From Marispirochaeta sp964554875 (GTDB lineage Bacteria > Spirochaetota > Spirochaetia > JC444 > Marispirochaetaceae): a stretch of 64,000 nucleotides of DNA. Under the pieces are notes generated by a model that was not told the origin of the DNA, did no database searches, and was given only the letters and a program-made list of their open reading frames with translations. The DNA lies in contig CAZKQJ010000012.1 in NCBI GenBank assembly GCA_964554875.1, forward strand, positions 32,075-96,074. The letters are read 5' to 3'. Below are positions 51,259 through 60,368 of the stretch, piece after piece. The translations under genes and the position numbers were made by a program. Each line of letters starts with the position of its first letter. Position 1 is the stretch's first letter.

Positions 51259-52467
51259 ATGGCGGAAAGCATCACCAAGCACGGAGATAAACTGATTGTT
51301 CCCCACCAGCCGATTATTCCCTATATTGAAGGTGACGGAATAGGCCCTGATATCTGGGCAGCTTCTGTCCGCGTATTTGACGCAGCGGTAAAAAAAGCCT
51401 ACGGCGAAAGCAGAAAGGTTAGCTGGAAGGAGGTCCTTGCCGGACAGAAGGCCTTTGATGCAACGGGGAACTGGCTCCCGGCAGAGACCGAAGATGCTTT
51501 CCGTGAATACCTTGTTGGAATCAAGGGGCCCTTGACCACCCCGGTCGGGGGAGGCTTCAGAAGCCTGAATGTTACCCTGCGGCAGCACCTTGACCTCTTT
51601 GTATGTCAGCGGCCTGTCAAATACTATGCCGGCATACCCTCGCCTGTAAAAAAGCCTGAGCAGATTGACATGGTGGTTTTCCGTGAGAACACCGAAGATG
51701 TCTACGCAGGTTTCGAAACTCCCATGGGAGACGATAAAACCACCAGACTGATAGAATTCCTGAACCGCGAAATGGGCTGGTCCCTGCGGGAAGACTCTGG
51801 CGTCGGCATCAAACCGATAAGCGTTACCGGGACACGACGACTGGTCCGCGCAGCCATTCAGTACGCCATCGATCATAAACGGAAAAGTGTGACCCTGGTT
51901 CACAAGGGAAACATCATGAAGTACACCGAGGGGGCTTTCCGGGAATGGGGATATGCCCTTGCAAAAGAGGAGTTCAGCGATTCCGTGGTCTCCTGGGACG
52001 ATTGCGGAGGAGAGGTCCCTGAGGGAAAAATCCTTATTAAGGATGTTATAGCCGACGCTTTTCTCCAGCAGATTCTGACCCGTCCGGCGGAATACGATGT
52101 TATTGCAACCATGAACCTGAACGGGGACTACGTTTCCGACGCCTTGGCAGCCCAGGTAGGCGGGATAGGCATAGCTCCGGGAGCTAATATCAATTACGAC
52201 AACGGAATCGCCGTGTTCGAGGCCACCCATGGAACCGCTCCGAAGTATGCCGGTAAAGATATGGTGAACCCTTCCTCTGTAATTCTGTCCGGAAGCATGA
52301 TGTTCGAATACATGGGATGGCAGGAGGTAGCCGACCTTATCGAAAAGGGTATGACCGGTGCAATTTCACAGAAAAGGGTAACCTACGATTTTGCCCGGCT
52401 GATGGAGGGCTCAACCAGGGTTTCCACCAGTGAGTTCGGCAGCGCAATTATCGATAACATGGGATAG
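51259..52467 (+). CDS. icd: Isocitrate dehydrogenase (NADP type)
   Basis: Converts isocitrate to 2-oxoglutarate. 402 residues from the ATG at 51259, which has AGGAGAG upstream; a 17-codon extension is rejected. IPYIEGDGIGPDIW, RSLNVTLRQHLDLFVCQRPV (substrate-binding Ser/Arg), VVFRENTEDVYAGFE, LVHKGNIMKYTEGAF, and the coenzyme segment ATHGTAPKYAGKDMVNPSSVILS. The residues K-Y after ATHGTAP fit the NADP-dependent bacterial form. Six bases separate it from a membrane protein gene. Confidence 0.95.
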   Translation: MAESITKHGDKLIVPHQPIIPYIEGDGIGPDIWAASVRVFDAAVKKAYGESRKVSWKEVLAGQKAFDATGNWLPAETEDAFREYLVGIKGPLTTPVGGGFRSLNVTLRQHLDLFVCQRPVKYYAGIPSPVKKPEQIDMVVFRENTEDVYAGFETPMGDDKTTRLIEFLNREMGWSLREDSGVGIKPISVTGTRRLVRAAIQYAIDHKRKSVTLVHKGNIMKYTEGAFREWGYALAKEEFSDSVVSWDDCGGEVPEGKILIKDVIADAFLQQILTRPAEYDVIATMNLNGDYVSDALAAQVGGIGIAPGANINYDNGIAVFEATHGTAPKYAGKDMVNPSSVILSGSMMFEYMGWQEVADLIEKGMTGAISQKRVTYDFARLMEGSTRVSTSEFGSAIIDNMG

Positions 52468-52473
52468 ACAGGT

Positions 52474-53004
52474 ATGAAAAACGGGCGGGTACGGGTTCCG
52501 CATAAACTTTTACTGGGGGGCGTCTTCTTTTTTCTGGTGGGCATCGGTCTGCTTCTGGTGACCACGGGGCTGCTTCCACGCTACGAAGATCTTTGGCCCA
52601 TACCGCTTACCCTTCTGGGTATGCTTTTTATCTATCTGGTGCGGGTCAACAGTGCTCCGCCCGGATACATTGTTCCGGGTATTCTCTTCGCCCTCGGGGG
52701 CCTGCTCCTCACCGTGCGGAGCCTTCTTATGCCCTATCTGACCCTTGACAGAATATGGCCCCTTTTCATGACTATCGCCGGATTTTCCCTGGCTGTCTAC
52801 GGAAGGGCTTATACAGGAAGCTTCAGGATAAAGATCCTTGTTCCCGCTGTCGTCATGATAGTCCTCTCTCTGCTGTTCCTGCCCTTCAGTTTTGACCTTA
52901 TCAGGGAACGATTTGCTTCCGTAGTAACGGTCTGGTGGCCTCTTCTCTTCATTTTTCTGAGCCTGGGGCTTTTCGGAGAATACCTGCGCAAGAAGAATAA
53001 ATGA
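52474..53004 (+). CDS. Multi-pass membrane protein of unknown function
   Basis: 176 residues, nearly all hydrophobic with six segments in three helical hairpins: about 11-33, 40-57, 63-83, 91-108, 118-138 and 145-168. Pattern GxFFFLVGIGLLL...LWPIPLTLLGMLFIYL resembles the N-terminal membrane part of LiaF-like/DUF5668 proteins, which carry WPxxxxxxG repeats (LWPI, IWPLFMTIAG, WWPLLFIFLSLG). No LiaF C-terminal domain is present. Function not known. ATGA overlap with the next gene. Confidence 0.7.
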   Translation: MKNGRVRVPHKLLLGGVFFFLVGIGLLLVTTGLLPRYEDLWPIPLTLLGMLFIYLVRVNSAPPGYIVPGILFALGGLLLTVRSLLMPYLTLDRIWPLFMTIAGFSLAVYGRAYTGSFRIKILVPAVVMIVLSLLFLPFSFDLIRERFASVVTVWWPLLFIFLSLGLFGEYLRKKNK

Positions 53005-54677
53005 ACATGCTTCGGCGATTGGCAGTTCTTCTTATCTCGCCTGCAGTTTTTATACTCTTCCCGGGGTGCTTCTCCACCCCCGAAGTCCCTGATGACGCGG
53101 TCGCGCCGCCTCAGATCAACAGAAACCAGGGCTTTGTCGTCGGCGCCTTCCGGGCTCTTGCCAACGGATCCCCCGGCTCCCTGCGAGAGGCTTACGCCAT
53201 CCTTGATGAGGCCGAAGGGCTGTCGGACTATGCTCAGGACCTGAAATACTTAAGCAGCTGGCTCTATTCAAGTCTCTATTCGTCCTTACCTGAAGCGCTT
53301 CCGGAGGTTGAAGCTGTTCCAAATAGTTATTTCTCATCCATTGTCGAAGACATCGAAAACGGCGTATATCCGGTTACCCGGAGAGCGGACAGCAGTTACC
53401 TTTTTTTTATTCTTCCTCCCATGTCAGTCCTCTTTACCGAATCTCCCGATACCCTGGATATTGCCTTTGAATCCCTTACTGTAGGACATGAACTGAATCC
53501 CGGGGGAACTCTGCCTCTCTATCTTCTCGGGTATGTGGAAGAACGGAGGGGTAATTACAATGAGGCAGTTACCTGGTATATCAGTGCCCTCCAGCAGTCC
53601 CGGGAGTGTTACCCCGCCGCTTACGGTATGGTCCGGATATACATAGAAGAGAAACGTCACGAAGAAGCGGAGCTTGTATTGTCGGAAGCGGCGGAGCTGG
53701 TCAGGCCGGATGCAGAATTTCTCTATTTACGCGGTCTGATTTATCTTGGTACACAGCGCTTTTCCCTGGCAAAGGAGAACTTCCTTGAAGCCCAGAAACT
53801 GTTCGGGGAGGACCCGAAAAATCTTATGGGTATTGCCCGGGCCCATTTTTCCCTGAACGAGCTTGAAATGTCCCTGGAAACAGTACGGCGTGCCCGACGG
53901 CGCGGAGCAGGAACTGTTGAAACCGCTCTGCTTGAAGCGAATATTCTGCGCTCCATGGAGCAGAGAATCAAGGCATTATCGGTGGTAGAGCAGGCCCAGG
54001 AGATATTCCCTGCTAACCAGCGGCTCAAGGACCTTAAGGCTCAGCTTCTCCTTGAAACCGGTCGCAGCGAAGAGAGCCGGCTTGTTCTGGAAGATATCAG
54101 TTCCCAGGGTTTCGCGGAATCCCTGGAGCGGGATATAATGCTCATGAAGAGCGCCGTTAACGCGTCGCTCTGGCGGGAAGCTCTTATCTATTTCCAGCAT
54201 GCCAGTGAGCAGTCCAGGGATCAGGAGATCCTGAATCTTGGAGCCCTCATCTACATGAATACAGGGGAAACCGGAGAGGCCCTGGCGCTCTACCAGGAAT
54301 TAAACGACAGGGACTCTGAGAATCCGGAGTATCCTCTGAGGGCCATGGAGCTCTCCCGGGAAGAAAACAACAGGGAGCTCGCAGCTGCAATGATAGAACG
54401 GCTGCGACAGATGGATCTCGACTCACTTCAGAAAAGCAGACTCAAAGTGGGGGAGGCCTTTCTTGTCGCCGGCACCCCGGAGGAACGTAAACTTCTGGAG
54501 GAAGCTCTCTTTCTGCACGTCCGCAACGAAAAGGCATTACTGGGGCTTGCGGATTATCATCTTCGCCGGGGAGACAGACGCAGGGCGGACCTGTATCTGC
54601 GTCAGCTTGAACGCATGCCGGGAATAGATCAAAAAACCAGGGACCGGATTCTGATACTCAAGGAGCAGCTCAATTGA
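53001..54677 (+). CDS. TPR lipoprotein
   Basis: 558 residues. Signal with ILFPGC, lipidation at Cys23. After a short linker and a region lined by SWLYSSLYSSL, a long run of TPR-like repeats fills about 150-555 (GTLPLYLLGYVEERRGNYNEAVTWYISALQQ, FLYLRGLIYLGTQRFSLAKENFLEAQKLF, NLMGIARAHFSLNELEMSLETVRRARR and more). Typical of envelope assembly or surface scaffold proteins, but no specific partner is visible. The next gene starts in its stop codon (TTGA). Confidence 0.8.
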   Translation: MNMLRRLAVLLISPAVFILFPGCFSTPEVPDDAVAPPQINRNQGFVVGAFRALANGSPGSLREAYAILDEAEGLSDYAQDLKYLSSWLYSSLYSSLPEALPEVEAVPNSYFSSIVEDIENGVYPVTRRADSSYLFFILPPMSVLFTESPDTLDIAFESLTVGHELNPGGTLPLYLLGYVEERRGNYNEAVTWYISALQQSRECYPAAYGMVRIYIEEKRHEEAELVLSEAAELVRPDAEFLYLRGLIYLGTQRFSLAKENFLEAQKLFGEDPKNLMGIARAHFSLNELEMSLETVRRARRRGAGTVETALLEANILRSMEQRIKALSVVEQAQEIFPANQRLKDLKAQLLLETGRSEESRLVLEDISSQGFAESLERDIMLMKSAVNASLWREALIYFQHASEQSRDQEILNLGALIYMNTGETGEALALYQELNDRDSENPEYPLRAMELSREENNRELAAAMIERLRQMDLDSLQKSRLKVGEAFLVAGTPEERKLLEEALFLHVRNEKALLGLADYHLRRGDRRRADLYLRQLERMPGIDQKTRDRILILKEQLN

Positions 54678-55120
54678 AGCTACAACGGACAGCCCTATTT
54701 TTCCTTTTGGGCACCTCAATCCTGTTTTCAGACAGCCCCGATTTTATATCCTGGATCGGGATGGATCCCGCCGAAGCCCATGCTGTATTTGGCCCGCCGA
54801 CTCATATTTACGTCCATCAGGGAGATACAGCGGAGGAGGATAACGTTGTATTCTACCGGGACGGAATCTACATCTTCTGGTTCCGGAACCGTATATGGCA
54901 GGTCCGGGCGGACAGAACCTCGGATGCTGTTCTTGCAGGTATCCGTATCGATGATACAATGGATACCGTAATCAGTGTGCTGGGACCAGCTCTTTACACG
55001 GGTACGGACGGCAGTCTCTATTTCGAATTATCCCGCGGAAGCTACCCTCTGCGGCTGAGGGTTGTCTTTGGTCACGCTAAGGTCGTGGAAGATATCTATC
55101 TTTACCGGGGAGATTTCTGA
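54674..55120 (+). CDS. Exported protein with two BamE/SmpA-like half repeats
   Basis: 148 residues from a TTG start that overlaps the TPR lipoprotein stop; AAGGAG lies eight bases upstream. Signal peptide about 1-19, no lipobox. Two similar halves follow: GMDPAEAHAVFGPPTHIYV...VVFYRDGIYIFWFRN and GIRIDDTMDTVISVLGPALYTG...LYFELSRGSYPLRLRVVF. The G-hydrophobic-helix-GPP plus beta arrangement is like the BamE/SmpA/OmlA fold. That similarity is a pattern judgement. Function unknown; it sits with a TPR lipoprotein. Confidence 0.6.
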   Translation: MKLQRTALFFLLGTSILFSDSPDFISWIGMDPAEAHAVFGPPTHIYVHQGDTAEEDNVVFYRDGIYIFWFRNRIWQVRADRTSDAVLAGIRIDDTMDTVISVLGPALYTGTDGSLYFELSRGSYPLRLRVVFGHAKVVEDIYLYRGDF

Positions 55121-56556
55121 TGATCTGTCTCTCCCTTACCCGTAAAAGCCTTGACGAAAACCTGCGGGAGATTGAAAGGTATAAAAAGTATCTGGACCTT
55201 GCTGAACTGCGGGCGGACTGCCTTGAAAAATGGGACACCGAAGCACTGAAGAGCTTTCCACGAAGGGCGGGACTGCCGATAGTATTCAGTCTCCGACGCA
55301 GCAAAGACGGCGGTTTCTGGAAAGGAGGAGAGAACGAACGCTGTTCCCGAATCGCCGAGGTCCTTTCATCCGGATACACCTGGGTGGATCTGGAGAAGCA
55401 CTCCGCCACCGATTCAGTTGCCGGTATTGCAACGCAAAGAGGCGTCAGGATTATTCGCTCCCTGCATGATCCCGACGGTGTCCCTGCCAAACTGACACAA
55501 CTCATTCGGGATATTCCGGAAAATGATGATGAAATCCCCCGGGCTATAATACATCCCCGCTCTGTCGCCGACCTGCGTCTGGTTTTTCGGGCTTTGCGGG
55601 AAACCTCGGGAGCAGGAATTATCCAGGCCATGGGGAAATGGGCTTTTCCCGCCAGGATACTCGCGGGGATGTACGGCTGCCTGTTCAGCCTGGTATCACC
55701 GGAAGCTTCAGAGGACGATCCGCTGCCCCTCTCTCCCGAAACCCTGGAAGAGCTTTACCGCTGCCGTTCCCTTTCCCTATCCACCTCTGTGTACGGGATT
55801 ATCGGGAATCCCGTGCTCCATTCCCGTTCTCCTTTGATCCATAACACCGCGTATAGAAAGCAGGATCTGAATGCGGTCTATCTGCCCTTTCAGGTTGATG
55901 ATGTGGACGAGTTCTTTGCTCTTGCAGACGAGCTGTCCATACAGGGATTCTCGGTTACCATACCGTACAAATCGGAGATTATTCCCCGCCTGCAACGGAT
56001 ATCTGATGACGTTGCCGCCATCGGAGCCTGCAATACCGTCGTGAGGACTTCCCAGGGTTTCGCTGGTTACAATACCGATGTACGCGGATTCCTGCTGCCC
56101 CTTGAAAAGCTCTGCGGCAAAAGTTTCCCGAAACGTGCCGTAATTATCGGTGCCGGCGGGGCCGCCCGGGCCGTCGTCTACGGATTACAAAAGGCCGGAA
56201 CCGAGATTCTGATAGTCAATCGAACGGAGGAAAAAGCCCTGAACCTTGCACGGGAGTTTGGATGTCGGGGGGCTGCTCTGTCTTCCGGGAATTATGGAAA
56301 AATGGCTGAATACGCGGAGCTCGTTGTTCAGACCTCCGCCGCGGGCATGCATCCCCTTGAGGATGTTGATCCTGCAGAAGGATACCCCTGGACAGGAGAG
56401 GAAATTGCCTACGATCTTGTTTATGTTCCCGAAACAACCCGTTTTCTTGTCGCCGCGAAGGCTGCAGGCTGCAGAACCCTGAACGGAGCTCCCATGCTCC
56501 AGGCTCAGGGAGAAGCGCAGTATAAGCTGTTCACCGGTATGGAATATCCCCGGTAA
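55120..56556 (+). CDS. aroDE: Fused 3-dehydroquinate dehydratase (type I)-shikimate dehydrogenase
   Basis: 478 residues, two shikimate-pathway enzymes in one chain. N-half (1-218) is type I dehydroquinase: ELRADCLE, FSLRRSKDGG, and SLHDPDGVP with the general-acid His116. The Schiff-base lysine is not there: IPKIAxMP of the family reads IPRAIIHP, with Arg141. The C-terminal SAPGQ motif is also unclear. C-half (224-478) is shikimate dehydrogenase: NPVLHSRSPLIHN, VTIPYKSEI with its lysine, NTDVRGF and GAGGAARAVVYGL. The start ATG overlaps the preceding stop (TGATG). The AroE half looks active; the AroD half may not be. Confidence 0.9.
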   Translation: MICLSLTRKSLDENLREIERYKKYLDLAELRADCLEKWDTEALKSFPRRAGLPIVFSLRRSKDGGFWKGGENERCSRIAEVLSSGYTWVDLEKHSATDSVAGIATQRGVRIIRSLHDPDGVPAKLTQLIRDIPENDDEIPRAIIHPRSVADLRLVFRALRETSGAGIIQAMGKWAFPARILAGMYGCLFSLVSPEASEDDPLPLSPETLEELYRCRSLSLSTSVYGIIGNPVLHSRSPLIHNTAYRKQDLNAVYLPFQVDDVDEFFALADELSIQGFSVTIPYKSEIIPRLQRISDDVAAIGACNTVVRTSQGFAGYNTDVRGFLLPLEKLCGKSFPKRAVIIGAGGAARAVVYGLQKAGTEILIVNRTEEKALNLAREFGCRGAALSSGNYGKMAEYAELVVQTSAAGMHPLEDVDPAEGYPWTGEEIAYDLVYVPETTRFLVAAKAAGCRTLNGAPMLQAQGEAQYKLFTGMEYPR

Positions 56557-56574
56557 ACGCAGTTTGGAGCATCT

Positions 56575-58563
56575 TTAATAAAAAACCGATCGCTTGCGTT
56601 TGCGTATTCTGCTTGCCCGCCGGATTTTGAAGGTCTGTTCGATCTCCTCCGGCAGGAGCAGGGCCGTCAGACTCGGATCCCCGGGATCCTTTGTCAGGCT
56701 CAGGGGATACACCAGGGCTTTGCCGTCGGGAATCTCCGGCGACTCGATTTCGAGAAGGTCTTCACGCTTATCCAGGACATCCTCGATGATTCGGAGCTTG
56801 GCATGAAAATCAATACCCCGCGCCTCAATCCGTCCGATCCTGCAGACCTCCGAACTCAACTGGTGGGGGAATATCAGCAGCTTTTTGGCAATCTTGGCCT
56901 CCAGTTCCCGTCGCTGTTCCGGGGTGAGCTGAAGTCCGTTCAGATGGGCCATGAGTTCTTCCTGTATACGTCTCGATTCCTTTTCGTCAGTCACGACAAC
57001 CTCTTCTGCTGTTTCAGGTTCCGCCGCCGTTCTTATCGAAATGGAGGGCAGCGAAGGGCTTGCCGGGGAGTAATCAAAAAGCCCGTCCGCCTCCGCCGGA
57101 GAGAGAAGGTTCCGTACTTCCCCTGGATCCGAATATCCCAGAGCCCGCCACTTCGTGATAAAAGGACTCAGTTTTTCCGGTTTGACAAAGTAGATCCCCG
57201 GCGCCAGGGTCTTCAGGATCATGGGGCTGAACTCCTTCTGAATTACCGGAATCAGCTCGGGAACGACTTTAATAAGCGTTCCGGTGGCAATCTCGATCTG
57301 CTGAACCCGTTCCATCCAGCCCTGAAGGGTTATCAGGACGTTTTGAGGAGGGGCTGCCCCGCAGGCCTCTTCAAGAAGACGGGGGATGTCGGCATCTTCT
57401 CCAGTGTTTCGAAGGGAGTCGGTAAAATGCTGCTGCTCAATCTCGAAATGCGAAACCCTGTCGAAACGCTTAAGCCGGCAGTATAGGGCGACAAAAAGGC
57501 GTGCCGCTGTAGAAGCTCCGGGCGGAAGGAGTACTTCGAAGCTGGGCTGAAGAATCATGGGCACAGGTTCTGTTTTTCCTTCTGCAGCAGCGCTGCCTGA
57601 CAATCTGACGAAGCCGTCAAGCTCGTCCACATATCCCGCCATTATCAGGCGATCGAAGGCCTGGCCAATTCTCCTGGGAGTAAAACGCTGGTTTTCCCGG
57701 GAAAGCTCGGCGCTTAGAACCTTAATCAGGGGCTCCCGTTCATAACCCAGAGGAGGGGAGGCGTTTTTATTCAGGGCACTGATAATGGTGCGTCCTGCTG
57801 CGAAGGCTCTGCGGGGGGGAGATTCCTGCCAGCTTCCTGCAGCCACTCCTGCAGTGAGTACCGACAACCTTTCTTTCGCCGGCAGCGAAATGAATGCCAG
57901 CAGCTGCTCCGGGTACACGGAAAACCGGTCACCCCGGTCACGCAGAATTCCCAGACACACGAGAGTTTCCAGGCAGAGCATGAACCTGCCATCGCCGTCG
58001 TTCCCGGGAAAACGTTCGCTGAAACTGCTGCGCACGCTCTTCTTGAGCTCGCCGCTCTGTTTGCAGGGGGAGGGATTTTCCTGTACAAAAGACAGAAAGG
58101 CTATCATCAGCTCTTCGCTCAACCAGGCTTCTCCGGGATATTCCGGGAAGGCTTTGACCGTAATGGTTTCCTCCGTACTCTGTTCCAGATCTTCTTCCAG
58201 AATGGGGTTTACAAAGTACAATCCGGACTCGTCCCGGTAGATAATAAGCCGTTCCTGAAGGTTCTCCACAAGACTCTGAAATTGCAGCTCGCTGTAACTG
58301 TCATGAAAATAACGGTACAGGTGGTCAAAGTCGGATCCGCCGGCGCGAAGTATGAAACTGATTACAGCAGTTTCGTCATCATTCAGCAGGGATAGAATCC
58401 GCGATCTGGTCTCAGGATTAAGGAGGAACTTCTCGATGCTGTGGATTATGGAAGGTTTGTGATAGGGGGTCTGCACCTTACCCAGGTGGTTCTTGATCAG
58501 TTCAAAAAAAGGCTCATCCTCAAGGGTGAGGAGAGAACGTTTCCAGTCATCTATCGAGGGCAT
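56575..58563 (-). CDS. Helicase-associated protein partnered with XPB
   Basis: 662 residues, predicted mostly helical with winged-helix-like sections and a basic C-terminus (RRASRIRKRKRSVFY). It looks like the bacterial XPB-associated proteins carrying a helicase-associated domain, such as the protein encoded beside XPB in mycobacteria. The middle contains PMILQPSFEVLLPP and LVVV-like beta strands, and IQEELMAHLNGLQLTPEQRRELEAKIAKKLLIF. No catalytic motif is seen. It follows the XPB gene by 14 bases on the same strand. Function inferred only from the pairing: assisting or regulating the helicase. Confidence 0.72.
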   Translation of the reverse strand: MPSIDDWKRSLLTLEDEPFFELIKNHLGKVQTPYHKPSIIHSIEKFLLNPETRSRILSLLNDDETAVISFILRAGGSDFDHLYRYFHDSYSELQFQSLVENLQERLIIYRDESGLYFVNPILEEDLEQSTEETITVKAFPEYPGEAWLSEELMIAFLSFVQENPSPCKQSGELKKSVRSSFSERFPGNDGDGRFMLCLETLVCLGILRDRGDRFSVYPEQLLAFISLPAKERLSVLTAGVAAGSWQESPPRRAFAAGRTIISALNKNASPPLGYEREPLIKVLSAELSRENQRFTPRRIGQAFDRLIMAGYVDELDGFVRLSGSAAAEGKTEPVPMILQPSFEVLLPPGASTAARLFVALYCRLKRFDRVSHFEIEQQHFTDSLRNTGEDADIPRLLEEACGAAPPQNVLITLQGWMERVQQIEIATGTLIKVVPELIPVIQKEFSPMILKTLAPGIYFVKPEKLSPFITKWRALGYSDPGEVRNLLSPAEADGLFDYSPASPSLPSISIRTAAEPETAEEVVVTDEKESRRIQEELMAHLNGLQLTPEQRRELEAKIAKKLLIFPHQLSSEVCRIGRIEARGIDFHAKLRIIEDVLDKREDLLEIESPEIPDGKALVYPLSLTKDPGDPSLTALLLPEEIEQTFKIRRASRIRKRKRSVFY

Positions 58564-58577
58564 CCTGATATCCTACC

Positions 58578-60251
58578 CTAAATGTCCGCGTCCCACAACT
58601 CAATATGATAGCCGTAACCCTGTTCGGTAAGGAATTTCTGACGGTTCAGGGCAAACTCCTCTTCCAGAGTGTAACGCGAGACAAGGGAGTAAAAATAGGA
58701 GTTTCGCGCCTTCGGCCTGAGGATTCGGCCCAGACGCTGCGCCTCTTCCTGACGGGAACCGAAGGTGCCCGATACCTGGATGGCCACCGAAGCATCCGGC
58801 AGATCGATTGCAAAGTTCGCTACCTTTGAAACCACGAGTATCGTGATTTCTCCAGCACGGAAGCGTCGGTAAAGTTCTTCACGCTCCCCGTTGGGAGTTT
58901 TACCTGTTATCAAAGGAGCGTTGAAGGCGGCTGCTATCTTTGTAAGCTGGTCGATATACTGTCCGATAACCAGGGTGCCCTCTCCGGCGTGGTTGGCTGC
59001 CAGCTCCCGGGCTATCTCAGTTTTTCGGGGATTCTCGGCGGCGATCCTGTATTTTTTTCTCTTGTCCGCCGTTGCATAGGGAATACGGTCCTCGTCGGGC
59101 AGGTCTATGCGGATTTCAGTACAGTAGGCCTCGGCAATCCAGCCCTTCTGCTCGAGTTCCTTCCATGGAACATCGTAACGCTTGGGGCCAATGAGGGAAA
59201 AAACCTCTCCCTCTTTGCCGTCTTCCCTGACCAGGGTAGCAGTAAGTCCCAGCCGCCGTACAGCCTGGATTTCAGCGGTTACCCGAAAGACCGGTGCAGG
59301 CAAAAGGTGAACCTCGTCATAGATTATCAATCCCCAGTTCCGGGCCCGAAAGAGGGCGAAGTGGGGGAACGGAGGATCCTGTTTCTGTCCGTAGGAGAGT
59401 ATCTGATAGGTGGTAACCGTTACAGGGCGGATATCCTTTTTGCCGGAGGTGTATTCACCTATTGCGTCGTGATCAAGTTCGGTTTTGTCCTTTAGTTCAT
59501 CCATCCACTGATGGACGGCCGCCACATTGGTGGTTACAATCAGGGTGCTGGTCTGGAGCAGCTCCATGACCTTGAGACCCACGATGGTTTTTCCCGCCCC
59601 GCAGGGCAGAACGATGACGCCGAAACCGTTGCCCGGAAGTCCGCCGCCGTGGAAGCTTTCCGCCGCCTCGGCCTGATAATCCCGTACCGTAAAGTCCCGG
59701 CCGTCAGATGTGCCGGCACGCAGGGTAATGGGTGTTCTTTCTCCTTCCCGTAAGGGGACCCTGTCGTCCACGGGATAGTTAATCCTTATCAATGCACTCT
59801 TGAGGCTCCCGCGGTTCACCAGGGAAACCAAAAAATCATCTCCCTGGGGTACAAGAAGCTTCATTATGTCCCTGCGGGCGCTGAGTTCCCGTCTAAGGGC
59901 TTCCGAAGCGATCTTCAGCACCAGGCAGGCAGGATCATCGGAGGGTTCAAGAACGATACTGCCGTAGCGTCCCAGAAGGTCCCTGACATTGAAAAGAACG
60001 TTATCAGGCACGGGAAAGCGGGACCACTTTTTCAGACGGTCCTCGATTTCCTGCTCCCGCAAACCCGCGGAGGCGGCGTTCCAGAGAGAGATGGGGGATA
60101 TCCGGTAGGTGTGCATGTGTTCCGGAGATTTTTCCAGTTCTGCAAAAGGTGCAATATCGTCCCTGGCCTGGGCAAAGCCCGGATCGTGAACATCCAGCAG
60201 CAGGGAGCCGTCACTCTGCACAATAAGAGGGGTACTGTTAATCGACGACAT
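58578..60251 (-). CDS. XPB/ERCC3-type DNA helicase
   Basis: 557 residues from the ATG at 60251. An N-terminal 'damage-recognition-like' part, then Walker A CGAGKT (217-222), DEVH box at 312-315, GLTATLVREDG holding the RED motif (342-344) specific to XPB, and the second RecA domain with LVIGQYIDQL, FRAGEITILVVSKVANFAIDLPD and GSRQEEAQRLGRILRPK. Eukaryotic XPB opens DNA in transcription and excision repair; bacterial copies are less understood. The start is uncertain: ATG at 60293 and TTG at 60302 are also in frame and none has a ribosome site nearby. Confidence 0.9.
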   Translation of the reverse strand: MSSINSTPLIVQSDGSLLLDVHDPGFAQARDDIAPFAELEKSPEHMHTYRISPISLWNAASAGLREQEIEDRLKKWSRFPVPDNVLFNVRDLLGRYGSIVLEPSDDPACLVLKIASEALRRELSARRDIMKLLVPQGDDFLVSLVNRGSLKSALIRINYPVDDRVPLREGERTPITLRAGTSDGRDFTVRDYQAEAAESFHGGGLPGNGFGVIVLPCGAGKTIVGLKVMELLQTSTLIVTTNVAAVHQWMDELKDKTELDHDAIGEYTSGKKDIRPVTVTTYQILSYGQKQDPPFPHFALFRARNWGLIIYDEVHLLPAPVFRVTAEIQAVRRLGLTATLVREDGKEGEVFSLIGPKRYDVPWKELEQKGWIAEAYCTEIRIDLPDEDRIPYATADKRKKYRIAAENPRKTEIARELAANHAGEGTLVIGQYIDQLTKIAAAFNAPLITGKTPNGEREELYRRFRAGEITILVVSKVANFAIDLPDASVAIQVSGTFGSRQEEAQRLGRILRPKARNSYFYSLVSRYTLEEEFALNRQKFLTEQGYGYHIELWDADI

Positions 60252-60333
60252 GGAGTCAAGAATATCTGATTGTGCCGCTCCTGAACAGACCATAAAAGAC
60301 AATTCAAGGAAAACCGCTTAGGAAAAAATCCGC

Positions 60334-60360
60334 TTGACCGAAAAAGAGCTTCCCTATAGT
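60334..60360 (+). promoter_or_regulatory. Putative promoter of prs-like gene, predicting a leaderless mRNA
   Basis: TTGACC at 60334-60339 and TATAGT at 60355-60360 with a short 15-base spacer (16 if the -35 is read as CTTGAC). Eight bases, CTTTTTTT, then the ATG at 60369. No ribosome site. Confidence 0.5.
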
Positions 60361-60368
60361 CTTTTTTT

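Noticed and set aside
51115..52230. 371-codon open frame on the minus strand opposite icd, ending in an ATGA overlap with the TPR gene
   Set aside because: It is antisense to a certain gene (icd) over most of its length, has no start or ribosome site after icd begins, and its last 40 codons contain the TPR unit promoter and divergent region. The overlap looks accidental.
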